Below are positions 40,573-48,253 of a DNA stretch of 64,000 bases, piece after piece (the stretch's first letter is position 1; each line of letters starts with the position of its first letter). This stretch comes from Mycobacterium sp. AZCC_0083 (GTDB taxonomy: Bacteria; Actinomycetota; Actinomycetes; Mycobacteriales; Mycobacteriaceae), in assembly GCF_014202335.1 (NCBI RefSeq), contig NZ_JACHGP010000001.1, forward strand, positions 543,804 through 607,803, given 5' to 3'. Position numbers and translations under genes: made by a program. The notes under the pieces are model-generated. The model did not search any database and was not told the origin of the DNA. It saw nothing but the letters and a program-made list of their open reading frames with translations.

Positions 40573-41784
40573 TTACCGACTGCTCAACAACATCGACCCG
40601 GCCACCGGACCACCGCCGACCGCGACGGCCACGACCTCGGGAGTCTTCGGGGCCTGCCGTTCACCACCTTCGCCCCACATCTGCACGCATGCCTCGTGCA
40701 GAAACCCCATGCCGTGCAGCCGCCCGCCGGAGAGTTGACCGCCACTGGTGTTGATCGGCAGCGAGCCGTCCAGTGCGATACGGGAGCCGTCGCCGAGAAA
40801 CTCGCCGACCTTGCCGTGGTCGCAGAAGCCCATCGCCTCAAGCCACATCACGGTCAGGAAGGAGAAGCCGTCGTAGAGCTGGGCCATGTCGACGTCGGCG
40901 GGGGTCATGTTGGTGTTCTGCCACAGCGTGGCAGCGGAATCGTGGGCCGCCATCGTGGTGATGTCCGCGCGCTGGTCCCAGGTGGCACGTTCGAACATCC
41001 CCGGCCCGACGGACTCCACCGTCAGCGGGTGCCGCGGCAGGCCGTTAGCGGCGTCGCGACGCGACACGATCACCGCGGTGGCGCCGTCACAGGGCACGTC
41101 ACAGTCGTAGAGGCACAGCGGTTCGGAGATCATCCTGGCGCCGAGGTAGTCGTCCATCGTCATCGGCTCGCGGTAGACCGCGTCGGGGTTGAGCCCGGCG
41201 TTGGTGCGGGCGTTGATCGCGATGAGGCCGAGGTGCTCGCGGGTCAGCCCGAAGTCGTGCATGTAGCGCTGGGCGGGCATCGCCAGCCAGTTCGCCGCAG
41301 ACAGCGCCCCGAACGGCGCCATCCATTCCAGGTGCGGGGGCAGGTTGCCGCCGCCGAACAGCACCGACGCGCGGCCGCCGCCAGCCTGTTGCGCGGCGGT
41401 GGACTCCCACACCGACCGGTAGACCACGACGTGGTTGGCCAGGCCAAGGCTGACCGCCATGCACGCCTCGATCGCGGGGCCGATCTGGCCTGCGGTCTCC
41501 ATCGCCGAGACGTACCAACGCGAGCGCAGCCCCAGTGCGTTGCGGACCTCCTGGATGGTCGCTCCGGAGAATCCGGCGTCGGGCACACCGGGTCCCGGGT
41601 AGCTGGCGATGCCGTCGACGTCGTCGACGCTCAAGCCGGCGTCCTCGATCGCCCGCAGCACCGCCTCGAGCGTCAGGTCCAGACCCGTCCGGCCGAGCCG
41701 CCGGCCGACCTGCGACTTGCCTGCCCCGGTGAGAATGGCCTTGCCCTCGAACGGTCCGCCGGTCATCTTGGTGAGGTTAGCCAT
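40573..41784 (-). CDS. Thiolase-fold lipid-transfer-type protein (Ltp-like), no nucleophilic Cys
   Basis: A 403-residue thiolase-fold protein of the lipid-transfer (Ltp/SCPx) branch: AILTGAGKSQVGRRLG at the start, AQLYDGFSFLTVMWLEAMGFC, PINTSGGQLSGGRLHGMGF and EACVQMWGEGGERQ. At the position of the thiolase nucleophile the sequence reads SAMETAGQIGPA, with Thr97 in place of cysteine. In steroid degradation, Ltp proteins without this cysteine (Ltp2) act as retro-aldolases with a DUF35 partner; similar retro-aldol chemistry is likely here and is inference. No DUF35 gene follows in its own operon; the nearest one is at 43568. It overlaps the MaoC gene stop by one base. Confidence 0.9.
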   Translation of the reverse strand: MANLTKMTGGPFEGKAILTGAGKSQVGRRLGRTGLDLTLEAVLRAIEDAGLSVDDVDGIASYPGPGVPDAGFSGATIQEVRNALGLRSRWYVSAMETAGQIGPAIEACMAVSLGLANHVVVYRSVWESTAAQQAGGGRASVLFGGGNLPPHLEWMAPFGALSAANWLAMPAQRYMHDFGLTREHLGLIAINARTNAGLNPDAVYREPMTMDDYLGARMISEPLCLYDCDVPCDGATAVIVSRRDAANGLPRHPLTVESVGPGMFERATWDQRADITTMAAHDSAATLWQNTNMTPADVDMAQLYDGFSFLTVMWLEAMGFCDHGKVGEFLGDGSRIALDGSLPINTSGGQLSGGRLHGMGFLHEACVQMWGEGGERQAPKTPEVVAVAVGGGPVAGSMLLSSR

Positions 41785-42242
41785 CAGAAGACGAACCGCG
41801 CGATCAATTCGGCGACGGCAGCCGGTTTCTCGACGCCGTCGATCTCCACGGTGTGCCGCACGGTCAGGTTCACCGTGTCGTCACTGACCTTGGTGGCGTC
41901 GGCGAGGTGGGAGCGGACCCGGATCCGGCTGCCCGCCGTGACCGCGGCCAGGAAGCGCACCTTGTTCAAGCCGTAGTTGATGCCCATCTTGGCGTTCTCG
42001 ACGCGATAGTTGTCCTTGCTCAGCCCGGGGATCAGCGACAGGGTCAGGAATCCGTGCGCAATCGTTGCGCCGTAGGGGCTTTCGGCCTTGGCGCGCTCGA
42101 CGTCGACGTGGATCCACTGGTGATCGTTCGTGACGTCGGCGAATTCGTCGATCCGACTCTGGTCGACGTCCAGCCAGCCGCTGACCCCGAGTTCCGCACC
42201 GATCATCGATACCGCGTCATCGATCGACCCGATCACTTGCAC
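41784..42242 (-). CDS. MaoC-family enoyl-CoA hydratase
   Basis: A 152-residue single hotdog hydratase of the R-specific (MaoC/PhaJ) type. The catalytic motif ADVTNDHQWIHVDVERA gives Asp40 and His45 with the D-x4-H spacing, followed by SPYGATIAHGFLTLSL, the substrate-binding loop. It adds water to a trans-2-enoyl-CoA to give an R-3-hydroxyacyl-CoA. It is the first gene of the minus-strand set with 40573 and 38953. The 103-bp gap to the divergent thiolase at 42346 contains an inverted repeat at 42281. Confidence 0.94.
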   Translation of the reverse strand: MQVIGSIDDAVSMIGAELGVSGWLDVDQSRIDEFADVTNDHQWIHVDVERAKAESPYGATIAHGFLTLSLIPGLSKDNYRVENAKMGINYGLNKVRFLAAVTAGSRIRVRSHLADATKVSDDTVNLTVRHTVEIDGVEKPAAVAELIARFVF

Positions 42243-42274
42243 TGACCGCTCCTGTCGCCACCTGCCCCGAAAAT

Positions 42275-42298
42275 CCGATATCTATTTAACGGTATAGA
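42275..42298. promoter_or_regulatory. Inverted repeat TCTAT-N8-ATAGA with AWATARNTA core
   Basis: TCTAT at 42281-42285 and ATAGA at 42294-42298 form a dyad in the MaoC/thiolase divergent gap. The left part read on the minus strand is AAATAGATATCGG, sharing AWATARNTA with sites at 33039, 38422, 49810 and 55038. Confidence 0.45.
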
Positions 42299-42345
42299 CT
42301 AGCCCCGCTCACCGGGCAACCCGCCCTTCGACGTCAGGGAGACAC

Positions 42346-43566
42346 ATGGCCACCACTCCACATTCCCCGTCGCTTCGCTCGCCCCGAGCCACGTCCCGCG
42401 CAGCGATCGTGGCCGCTGCTCGCACACCGATCGGCACCGCGCGTCGCGGCACCCTGGCCAACGTGCCCGCGGTCGAACTCGCCAAGGCCGTGGTGTCGGC
42501 CGTCATCGAACGCTCCGGACTGGATGCCGCCGACTTCGACGACCTCGTCTTGGCCGAGAGCATGCAGGGCGGTGGCGACAGCGCCCGTTACATCGCGGTG
42601 GATCTCGGCCTGACCGACATCCCCGGGCTCGCCGTCAACCGGCAATGCGCATCGAGCCTGTCCGCCATCGCGGTGGGCGCCGGGCAGATCGCGGCGGGCA
42701 TGAGCCGCGCCATCCTGGCGGGCGGCATGGAGTCCATCTCCACCGGACCGATCATGCAGAAGCGCAAGCCCTTCACCACGGGCAAGTCGCCAGAGGACTA
42801 CGTGCAGTGGTTCCCCGAGTCGCATCCGCCGACGGCGGAAGCGCCCGCGATGGACATGTCGATCACCGTCGCGCACAACTGCAACCTCCAGTACGGCATC
42901 ACCCGCGAGGACCAGGACGAGTGGGCGCTGCGTAGCCATCAGCGCGCGATCACGGCCATCGACGCCGGATCGTTCACCGACGAGATCATCCCGATCCAGG
43001 TCCCTCAGGCCGACGGAACCACGATCACGTTCGCCGAGGACGAGCATCCGCGGCGCGGCAGTTCGATGGAGTCGCTGGCCGGACTGAAGGTGCTGCATCC
43101 CGAGATCGAGGGCTTCTCGGTGACTGCGGGGAACTCGTCGGGCATCAACGATGCGGCGGCGGTCGTCGCACTGGCGTCTCCCGATACCCGGCAAAACGTA
43201 CTGGCCAACGTGCTGTCGTGGACGCAGGTGGGGTTGGATCCGACCCGCACCGGCAGCGGACCGATCAAGGCCATCCCCAAGGCGCTGGAGCTGGCGGGCC
43301 GGAAACTCGAGGACGTCGCACTGTTCGAGATCAATGAGGCGTTCGCCGCCCAGGCCGTGGCGTGTGCCCGCGAACTCGGACTCGACGAGGAGATCGTCAA
43401 CGTCTACGGCTCGGGCATCAGCCTTGGCCACCCGATCGCCGCAACCGGTGCCCGGATGGTCACCTCGGCGATCTACGAGTTGCGCAGACGAGGTGGCGGC
43501 ATCGGCGTGCTGTCCATGTGCGCGGGCGGCGGCATGGGTGCCGCGATGGTCATCGAGGTGGTCTGA
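42346..43566 (+). CDS. Acetyl-CoA C-acyltransferase (thiolase, FadA-type)
   Basis: A 406-residue complete thiolase that cleaves 3-ketoacyl-CoA with CoA. All catalytic elements are present: Cys101 in NRQCASSLSA, the NEAFAAQ loop, His362 in SLGHPIAATGARM and Cys392 in MCAGGGMGAAM. The first 20 residues (PHSPSLRSPRATSR) form an unusual polar extension. Start ATG has AGGGAG ten bases upstream. One base separates it from the DUF35 gene at 43568. It closes beta-oxidation cycles for the units around it. Confidence 0.95.
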   Translation: MATTPHSPSLRSPRATSRAAIVAAARTPIGTARRGTLANVPAVELAKAVVSAVIERSGLDAADFDDLVLAESMQGGGDSARYIAVDLGLTDIPGLAVNRQCASSLSAIAVGAGQIAAGMSRAILAGGMESISTGPIMQKRKPFTTGKSPEDYVQWFPESHPPTAEAPAMDMSITVAHNCNLQYGITREDQDEWALRSHQRAITAIDAGSFTDEIIPIQVPQADGTTITFAEDEHPRRGSSMESLAGLKVLHPEIEGFSVTAGNSSGINDAAAVVALASPDTRQNVLANVLSWTQVGLDPTRTGSGPIKAIPKALELAGRKLEDVALFEINEAFAAQAVACARELGLDEEIVNVYGSGISLGHPIAATGARMVTSAIYELRRRGGGIGVLSMCAGGGMGAAMVIEVV

Positions 43567-43567
43567 G

Positions 43568-43993
43568 ATGACCGCACTGATCACCGAGGGACTGTTCCGC
43601 GTCGACGGCGACCGCGCAGTGCTGTTCGGTTCGCGCAGGCGCTCGTCGGGCGTGGTGAAGTTCCCCGCCGAGCGACCCGAGCTCTTCGACGGCGCCCCGG
43701 AAATCCAGGAGGACATCGAAGCGATCGAGTTGTCCACCGAGGGCACGCTGTACACCTACACCACCCAGGAGTTCCCGCCGCCGCTTCCGTACAAGGGCAA
43801 TCGGGACCCGAAAGTGTTCCAGCCGTACGTGGTTGGCTTCGTCGAATTGGCCGAGGGCGTGCTGGTGGAGACGCTGATCGTCGGCGCCGCTAGCGAACTG
43901 CACATCGGCCAGCCATTGGTGTCGACCACCACCACGCTGCAGCCCGCCGAGGGCGACCCGGTGCTTACCTTTGCGTTCCGCCCCGCCGAGTAG
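43568..43993 (+). CDS. DUF35 OB-fold protein lacking the zinc ribbon cysteines
   Basis: A 141-residue protein of the DUF35 OB-fold group that partners thiolase-fold proteins (for example ChsH2 domain with Ltp2). The OB-fold is seen in LYTYTTQEFPPPLPYKG, VFQPYVVGFVELAEGVLVETLIVG and HIGQPLVSTTTTL. The N-terminal rubredoxin-like zinc ribbon, normally CxxC...CxxC, is replaced here by FGSRRRSSGVVKFPAERPELF, with no cysteine. It therefore may bind a partner without zinc. The gene is coupled to the thiolase at 42346, but the typical DUF35 client is the Ltp-like protein at 40573 on the opposite strand. Confidence 0.85.
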   Translation: MTALITEGLFRVDGDRAVLFGSRRRSSGVVKFPAERPELFDGAPEIQEDIEAIELSTEGTLYTYTTQEFPPPLPYKGNRDPKVFQPYVVGFVELAEGVLVETLIVGAASELHIGQPLVSTTTTLQPAEGDPVLTFAFRPAE

Positions 43994-44010
43994 CGCCGGC
44001 CGACCCTCGG

Positions 44011-44613
44011 TCAGCGGCGCGTCATCGCCACGATCATCTCGGCGACCACCGCGATCATCTCGTCACGCTCGACGGCGACCGTCTGGCCGTGCACCGTGTA
44101 CCAGGCCCGGTCGAGCAAGCCCATCACCGCGACGCCGATGACGTCAGGTGAGTGCGGGCCGTCGCCTGCGATGGCTTGACCCAACTTCCACGCCGCACGG
44201 GACACCATACGGTTGCGGGACATCCGGAAGGTGTCGTCGTCGGGGGCCGACTGAGCGGAGGCCAAGACGAACGCCCCGTGCTGATCCATGTAATCGAAGT
44301 ACTTGCCGACCCAGGCCCGGACGTCGGCAGGCCCGAACGGTTCATCGGCCTCGGCCCACCTGGCGATCACCGCGAGGACGTCGTGGTAAGCCGTCTCGCC
44401 GAGGACGTTGAAGATCTCCCGCTTGTCCTTGAAGTACGTGTAGAAGCCGGCCCGCGAAATGCCGCAGGCCTCGGTGATCGCGTTGATCGGCATACCGCCG
44501 TACCCACGCTCCAGGAACAGCCGGCGGCTGGCATCCAGGATCGCCGACCGAGTGCGCTCGCCGCGGGTGCCGTCCAGTTGTTCACCGGCAGGAGCGCCCG
44601 AGGTCACCGTCAT
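44011..44613 (-). CDS. TetR/AcrR family transcriptional regulator
   Basis: A 200-residue TetR regulator. The DNA-binding domain has TRSAILDASRRLFLERGYGG and ITEACGISRAGFYTYFKDKREIF; the C-terminal domain contains WVGKYFDYMDQHGAFVLA. The start at 44613 is chosen because the reading frame from 44652 would contain the perfect palindrome TGACA-GTAC-TGTCA (44628-44641) inside the coding sequence; with 44613 the palindrome sits 15 bp upstream, as expected of autoregulation. A second site of the same design is at 44691, before the divergent amidohydrolase at 44761. It probably represses both. Confidence 0.93.
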   Translation of the reverse strand: MTVTSGAPAGEQLDGTRGERTRSAILDASRRLFLERGYGGMPINAITEACGISRAGFYTYFKDKREIFNVLGETAYHDVLAVIARWAEADEPFGPADVRAWVGKYFDYMDQHGAFVLASAQSAPDDDTFRMSRNRMVSRAAWKLGQAIAGDGPHSPDVIGVAVMGLLDRAWYTVHGQTVAVERDEMIAVVAEMIVAMTRR

Positions 44614-44627
44614 GCGGCGACTGTATA

Positions 44628-44641
44628 TGACAGTACTGTCA
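44628..44641. promoter_or_regulatory. TetR operator 1: TGACA-N4-TGTCA
   Basis: Perfect 14-bp palindrome TGACAGTACTGTCA, 14 bp before the preferred TetR start (44613). Same half-sites and spacing as the site at 44691-44710; both are followed by AAGT. Confidence 0.75.
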
Positions 44642-44690
44642 AGTGCAATCACCTCATTTCATCGTGCTTTTCATGCACGTGATGGTCCAG

Positions 44691-44710
44691 ACTTGACACA
44701 ATTGTCAAGT
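44691..44710. promoter_or_regulatory. TetR operator 2: ACTTGACA-N4-TGTCAAGT
   Basis: 8-bp arms around CAAT, containing TGACA-N4-TGTCA like 44628. The left arm TTGACA may be the -35 element of the amidohydrolase promoter, so binding would block RNA polymerase. 50 bp before the amidohydrolase start. Confidence 0.75.
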
Positions 44711-44760
44711 TGCGCCAAGCTCATCTCCAAGCCCGATGTAGAGCAGCGAGAGGCACACCG

Positions 44761-45990
44761 ATGACCCAGTTCACAGACGCACCGATCTTCGACGCCGACC
44801 AGCACATGTACGAGACTCCCGACGCGTTGCTCAAGTACCTCCCCGAGCAGTACGAGAAGGCCGTGCAGTTCGTCCAGATCGGCAGGCACACCCGGATCGC
44901 GATCCTGAACAAGATCACCGACTACATGCCCAACCCGACGTTCGAAAGGGTCGCCGCTCCCGGCGCCCACGAGAAGTTCTACTCCGGCCAGAACCCCGAG
45001 GGTCTGACGATGAGGGAGATGTCCGGCCGTGGCATCGACACGCCGCCAGGTGCACGCAACCCCGAGGACCGCATCGCCGAACTCAACGGGCAAGGCGTCG
45101 ATGCGTGCCTGAACTACCCGACGCTGGCCAACCTGGTGGAGCACTCCTCGGCCGAGGATCCGGAACTGACCGCGGCCATCATCCACTCGCTGAATCAGTG
45201 GATGCTCGAGCATTGGGGCTTCAGTCACGCCAACCGGATCTTCAGCACGCCCGTCATCAACCTCGGCATCGTCGACGAGGGTCGCCGCGAACTCGAGTAC
45301 ATCCTGGCCAACGGCGCCAAGGTCGCGCTGATCAAGCCGGCCCCGGTATGCGGCTTCAAGGGCTGGCGCTCGCCGGCGCTGCCGGAGTTCGATCCCTTCT
45401 GGAAGGACGTCGAAGACGCCGGACTGCCGATCGTGCTGCACGCCAGCCAGCCACCGCTGCAGGAGTACATCGAGAAATGGGAACCGGCGAATACCAGTAG
45501 CGCGTTCGAGATGTCGGCGTTCAAGTGGACGGCGTTGGGCCACCGCGAGATCGCCGACATGTTGACCAGCCTGATCTGCCACGGCACCCTGACCCGGTTC
45601 CCGAAGCTGCGCATCGCCAGCGTCGAGAACGGAAGCGCCTGGATCAAACCGCTGTTCGACGATCTGGAGATGACCTACAAGAAGATGCCGCAGAACTTCC
45701 CCGAGCATCCGCACGAGGTGTTCCGACGCAACATCTGGGTCAGCCCGTTCTGGGAGGGCTCGGTTGCCGACGTCGTCGAGACCGTCGGATGGGACAAGGT
45801 GATGTTCGGCTCGGACTGGCCGCATCCCGAGGGTCTCGCAACCCCGAACGGCTACTGGAAGTACGCCGAGGGCATGGACGTGCGCCGCACCTACGACTTC
45901 ATGGGCGACAACGCCCGCCGGTTCATGGGACTGCCGCTCGCCAACCCCGACCCGGCTGCCGTGAAACCGCCCGAGTTCGCCAACGCCTGA
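44761..45990 (+). CDS. Amidohydrolase-family (PF04909-type) metalloenzyme, copy 3
   Basis: A 409-residue amidohydrolase-2 protein, the most divergent of the four. Metal-ligand motifs: FDADQHMYE near residues 10-18, HASQPPLQEYI in the barrel centre, and MFGSDWPHPEGL near residue 360. It shares overall fold but not the MIPGCYDPKAR block of the other three, and has a specific GIDTPPGARNPEDRIAELNGQGVDACLNYP stretch. ATG at 44761 has GAGAGG eight bases upstream, making a longer frame from 44710 unlikely. It is divergent from TetR 44613 across two matching operators, so its expression is probably inducible by the substrate. Confidence 0.94.
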   Translation: MTQFTDAPIFDADQHMYETPDALLKYLPEQYEKAVQFVQIGRHTRIAILNKITDYMPNPTFERVAAPGAHEKFYSGQNPEGLTMREMSGRGIDTPPGARNPEDRIAELNGQGVDACLNYPTLANLVEHSSAEDPELTAAIIHSLNQWMLEHWGFSHANRIFSTPVINLGIVDEGRRELEYILANGAKVALIKPAPVCGFKGWRSPALPEFDPFWKDVEDAGLPIVLHASQPPLQEYIEKWEPANTSSAFEMSAFKWTALGHREIADMLTSLICHGTLTRFPKLRIASVENGSAWIKPLFDDLEMTYKKMPQNFPEHPHEVFRRNIWVSPFWEGSVADVVETVGWDKVMFGSDWPHPEGLATPNGYWKYAEGMDVRRTYDFMGDNARRFMGLPLANPDPAAVKPPEFANA

Positions 45991-46010
45991 CTCAAAGCCG
46001 TTCGCGCCGT

Positions 46011-46226
46011 AAGGACTTCTCCTCGTTCGTCGTACTCGACGCCGGTGCCACCGCCACACCGGACGCGCTCAAGGCACACATCGGGGAGAACCTCGCCAAT
46101 TTCAAAGTGCCGCGGACGATCACGGTGCTCGACGAATTGCCGCGCGGCAGCACTGGCAAGATCGTCCGCCGCGAGCTTCAGGCACTCCTCGATCCGGACG
46201 GGACCAGCGCATCAGAACAGGACTAA
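46011..46226 (+). pseudogene. C-terminal remnant of an acyl-CoA ligase
   Basis: In frame from 46011 the sequence reads FSSFVVLDAGATATPDALKAH, then ENLANFKVPRTITVLDELP and STGKIVRRELQALLD, the last 65 residues of a FadD-type ligase including the acylation-half lysine (TGK). Nothing of the ATP-binding part precedes it: the amidohydrolase ends 21 bp upstream. It has no plausible start codon and ribosome site, so it is a deletion scrap. Its position between amidohydrolase copy 3 and the AveC-like gene indicates that this unit once carried a ligase. Confidence 0.75.
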
Positions 46227-46374
46227 CGCGCGTTCACCGTACGGGGAATGGCTGGCCTTTGTGGTGGGCGGCCATCGCGGACCCGGATAGCCCAGGCTAA
46301 ACGCCTGTCGGGTGATCGAGACCACCCGCGCACCAGGTGCTCGCGGATCCAGCCGACAATCGTCTGTTCGGGTG

Positions 46375-47172
46375 TCAAGGGTTGGGAATCCAGGGATTGT
46401 CGGGGAAGAACAGGATGCGCGCGACCACCAGCGGCAATGTCAGGAACACCGCGTACAGGACGTTCATCCCGATGATCCACGCGACGATCTGGTGTGCCCG
46501 CTCCCGCCAGTCGGTGATGACGGATCGCACGCCCAGCATCCGCTCGAACCAGGTGCGCCCTGTGGCATCGCGTCGATCGAGGCTCGCGACGACGGCAACA
46601 GCGAAGATGCTCAGCGGCACACCCTGATAGATCAGCTGCAGGCCGCCCTTGTCAGTGTGGATGGTCGGCCCAATCGATTCCAGATACTGGAACCAGTTCG
46701 TCACATAGGACACGCCGTCACCGGTGATGAAGTTCCACAACATGAACGGGACGAACACGGTGATCACCAGGGCGGCGACGTAGTGCACCGAGGAGTAGCG
46801 GCGGCGGAACCACCGGAAGAGGGCCAGTACTGCCGCGAATCCGCCTGCGTAGAACCACCCATACCCGGCCAACACATATACCGGTTTGTTCGGGGTCGTG
46901 TACGGAGTCTGGCCCCAGGGCAGTAGTGCGAGGTCGGGGTTGTAGTAGAGATAAGCGCCCCAGTCGGCGTAGAACTCCTGCCACCACATGGTGAAGCAAC
47001 CGATGAATAACAGCGCCGCGGTATCGGGCCGACCGTTCTTGCGCCACCGGTAGAGCAGAAACGCCGCCACACCAACGAAGGCGATCCACCCGCCGACCTC
47101 GACCAACCAGGCGGCGTTCGAAGGCGGAAGGGGTCCGGCCGCCAAGGTGGCACCCGCAGAAGTCGGCATCAT
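46375..47172 (-). CDS. AveC-like multipass membrane protein
   Basis: A 265-residue membrane protein with about seven hydrophobic stretches (roughly residues 22-40, 52-66, 98-116, 131-150, 185-202, 233-258 and a partial one). Related to the proteins at 14736 and 7002: basic loop YRWRKNGRPDT after helix 1, TMWWQEFYADWGAYLYY, GYGWFYAGGF and RDATGRTWFE, the last nearly identical to DDTGRTWSE in 14736. Two ATG codons are possible (47172 or 47169); AGAGGG precedes both. It is divergent from TetR 47274 with a 26-bp inverted repeat between. Function unknown. Confidence 0.85.
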   Translation of the reverse strand: MMPTSAGATLAAGPLPPSNAAWLVEVGGWIAFVGVAAFLLYRWRKNGRPDTAALLFIGCFTMWWQEFYADWGAYLYYNPDLALLPWGQTPYTTPNKPVYVLAGYGWFYAGGFAAVLALFRWFRRRYSSVHYVAALVITVFVPFMLWNFITGDGVSYVTNWFQYLESIGPTIHTDKGGLQLIYQGVPLSIFAVAVVASLDRRDATGRTWFERMLGVRSVITDWRERAHQIVAWIIGMNVLYAVFLTLPLVVARILFFPDNPWIPNP

Positions 47173-47187
47173 CGCCCTCTCTCACGT

Positions 47188-47213
47188 TCCGACATTATTC
47201 GTGACCTGTCGGA
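47188..47213. promoter_or_regulatory. Inverted repeat TCCGACA-N12-TGTCGGA
   Basis: Perfect 7-bp arms, total 26 bp, in the 101-bp divergent gap of the AveC-like (47172) and TetR (47274) genes. Likely operator controlling both. Confidence 0.55.
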
Positions 47214-47273
47214 TTTCCTACAAAGTAGATTCCTATGTCTGGTTGGTCAACGGGCGCCGTTAGGGTTGCTGTC

Positions 47274-47918
47274 ATGACGACGGACCCAGGCTCAGGTCAT
47301 AAGCGGCGATGGGGCGCCGACGTGCCACTGGGAGAGGACGAAGCGCGGGAGCGACTGCTCGTAGCGGCCGAGGCGTGCTACGCGGAACGCGGGCCGTCGC
47401 GCACCCGGATGAGCGACATTGCGGCCAAGGCGGGCGTGCATCGGTCGACCGTCTACTACTACTTCACCAACCGCGACGCCGTACTCGCCGCGGTTTTCGT
47501 CAGAGCGCTGGACGCGGTCCTGGCCGTGGCCGAACCGTGCTGGCACACAGATGAGCCCTTCCTGGATCGACTCGTCAACGCCTGCATGGTCGGCAACGCG
47601 GCCGCCCGCAGCTCGCAGGCAACGAGGTTGCTGATCACCAACGACGAAGCGGCGCATACCTACCAAGTCGCCGAGGCCTCCGACATCTGGCGCACACGAC
47701 TGGCCGACGCGGTCGGCGATCGGTTGGCGAGCGCCGCAGCCGACGGCGAAGTCCGGGCCGACCTCTCCCCTCAAACTCTCGCCCGCTGGATCACCCGAAT
47801 CAACTTCAGCCTCATGACCGAACCGGCAAATCCCGAAGACGGGGGCGACGAAGGCATCCTTCGCCGTCTGCTCACCGCGTCATTGGCACCCCGGCCCGAT
47901 CGACGACCGACGAATTGA
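47274..47918 (+). CDS. TetR/AcrR family transcriptional regulator
   Basis: A 214-residue TetR regulator, paralogue of that at 18019 (same AEACYxERGPxRTRMSDIA, AGVHR, TVYxYF, EPCWHT and PEDGGD blocks). The DNA-binding domain is about residues 24-70. ATG at 47274 has AGGG upstream and matches the paralogue's length; an ATG at 47235 would add 13 residues. The recognition helices differ slightly (AGVHRSTVYYYF versus AGVHRRTVYDYF), and the neighbouring palindromes differ, so they probably regulate different promoters in spite of the common origin. Divergent from the AveC-like gene. Confidence 0.93.
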   Translation: MTTDPGSGHKRRWGADVPLGEDEARERLLVAAEACYAERGPSRTRMSDIAAKAGVHRSTVYYYFTNRDAVLAAVFVRALDAVLAVAEPCWHTDEPFLDRLVNACMVGNAAARSSQATRLLITNDEAAHTYQVAEASDIWRTRLADAVGDRLASAAADGEVRADLSPQTLARWITRINFSLMTEPANPEDGGDEGILRRLLTASLAPRPDRRPTN

Positions 47919-47921
47919 CGT

Positions 47922-47934
47922 GCGCCGCGGGCGC
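47922..47934. terminator. GC hairpin between convergent genes
   Basis: GCGCC-GCG-GGCGC, perfect 5-bp stem, 3-nt loop, no T run, lying between the converging TetR (47918) and hypothetical (47940) genes. Could terminate both directions; mycobacterial terminators often lack the U tract. Confidence 0.3.
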
Positions 47935-47939
47935 CTAGG

Positions 47940-48242
47940 TCAGTCGCTGGCGGGCAGCGGCTTGGCCTCCTTGAGCACCAGAACCGTCGTGCCGACACTG
48001 AGCGTTCCGGCTCCGGCCTTGGTCACCAGTACCTCGGCATCGCTACCGTCGACGTAGCGCTTGCCCATCGTGTTGCCGTCGGCGAAGGCCGGGTCGAGCG
48101 CGGCGTCGGCGGGTCGTCCGGCGTCCAGGGGAATCATCGGCTGGCCTCCGCAGCGCAGATCGTCGAGGCTGTCGGCGGCCTTGACGACGATCACCTGGGT
48201 GTCACACACCTGGCTCTGTAGGCGGGTTCCGTTCTTGATCAT
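47940..48242 (-). CDS. Hypothetical protein downstream of acyl-CoA ligase
   Basis: A 100-residue protein I cannot assign to a family. It begins MIKNGTRLQSQVCDTQVIVVK and has two cysteines (residues 13 and 31), a middle part rich in Ala/Asp/Gly (GRPADAALDPAFADGNTMG) and a C-terminal strand-rich segment AEVLVTKAGAGTLSVGTTVLVLKE, suggestive of a small beta-barrel. Eleven bases separate it from the ligase at 48254, so the two are one operon. Not a known carrier or ferredoxin. It may assist the ligase or a downstream step. Confidence 0.7.
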   Translation of the reverse strand: MIKNGTRLQSQVCDTQVIVVKAADSLDDLRCGGQPMIPLDAGRPADAALDPAFADGNTMGKRYVDGSDAEVLVTKAGAGTLSVGTTVLVLKEAKPLPASD

Positions 48243-48253
48243 GTTGCTTCCCC

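Noticed and set aside
40435..41976. 513-codon plus-strand frame across the thiolase-like/MaoC genes
   Set aside because: Shadow frame, low-complexity composition, no ribosome site; the opposite strand has two recognised proteins.
46227..46374. Short gene between the ligase remnant and the AveC-like gene
   Set aside because: Short frames on both strands show no recognisable sequence; treated as non-coding.
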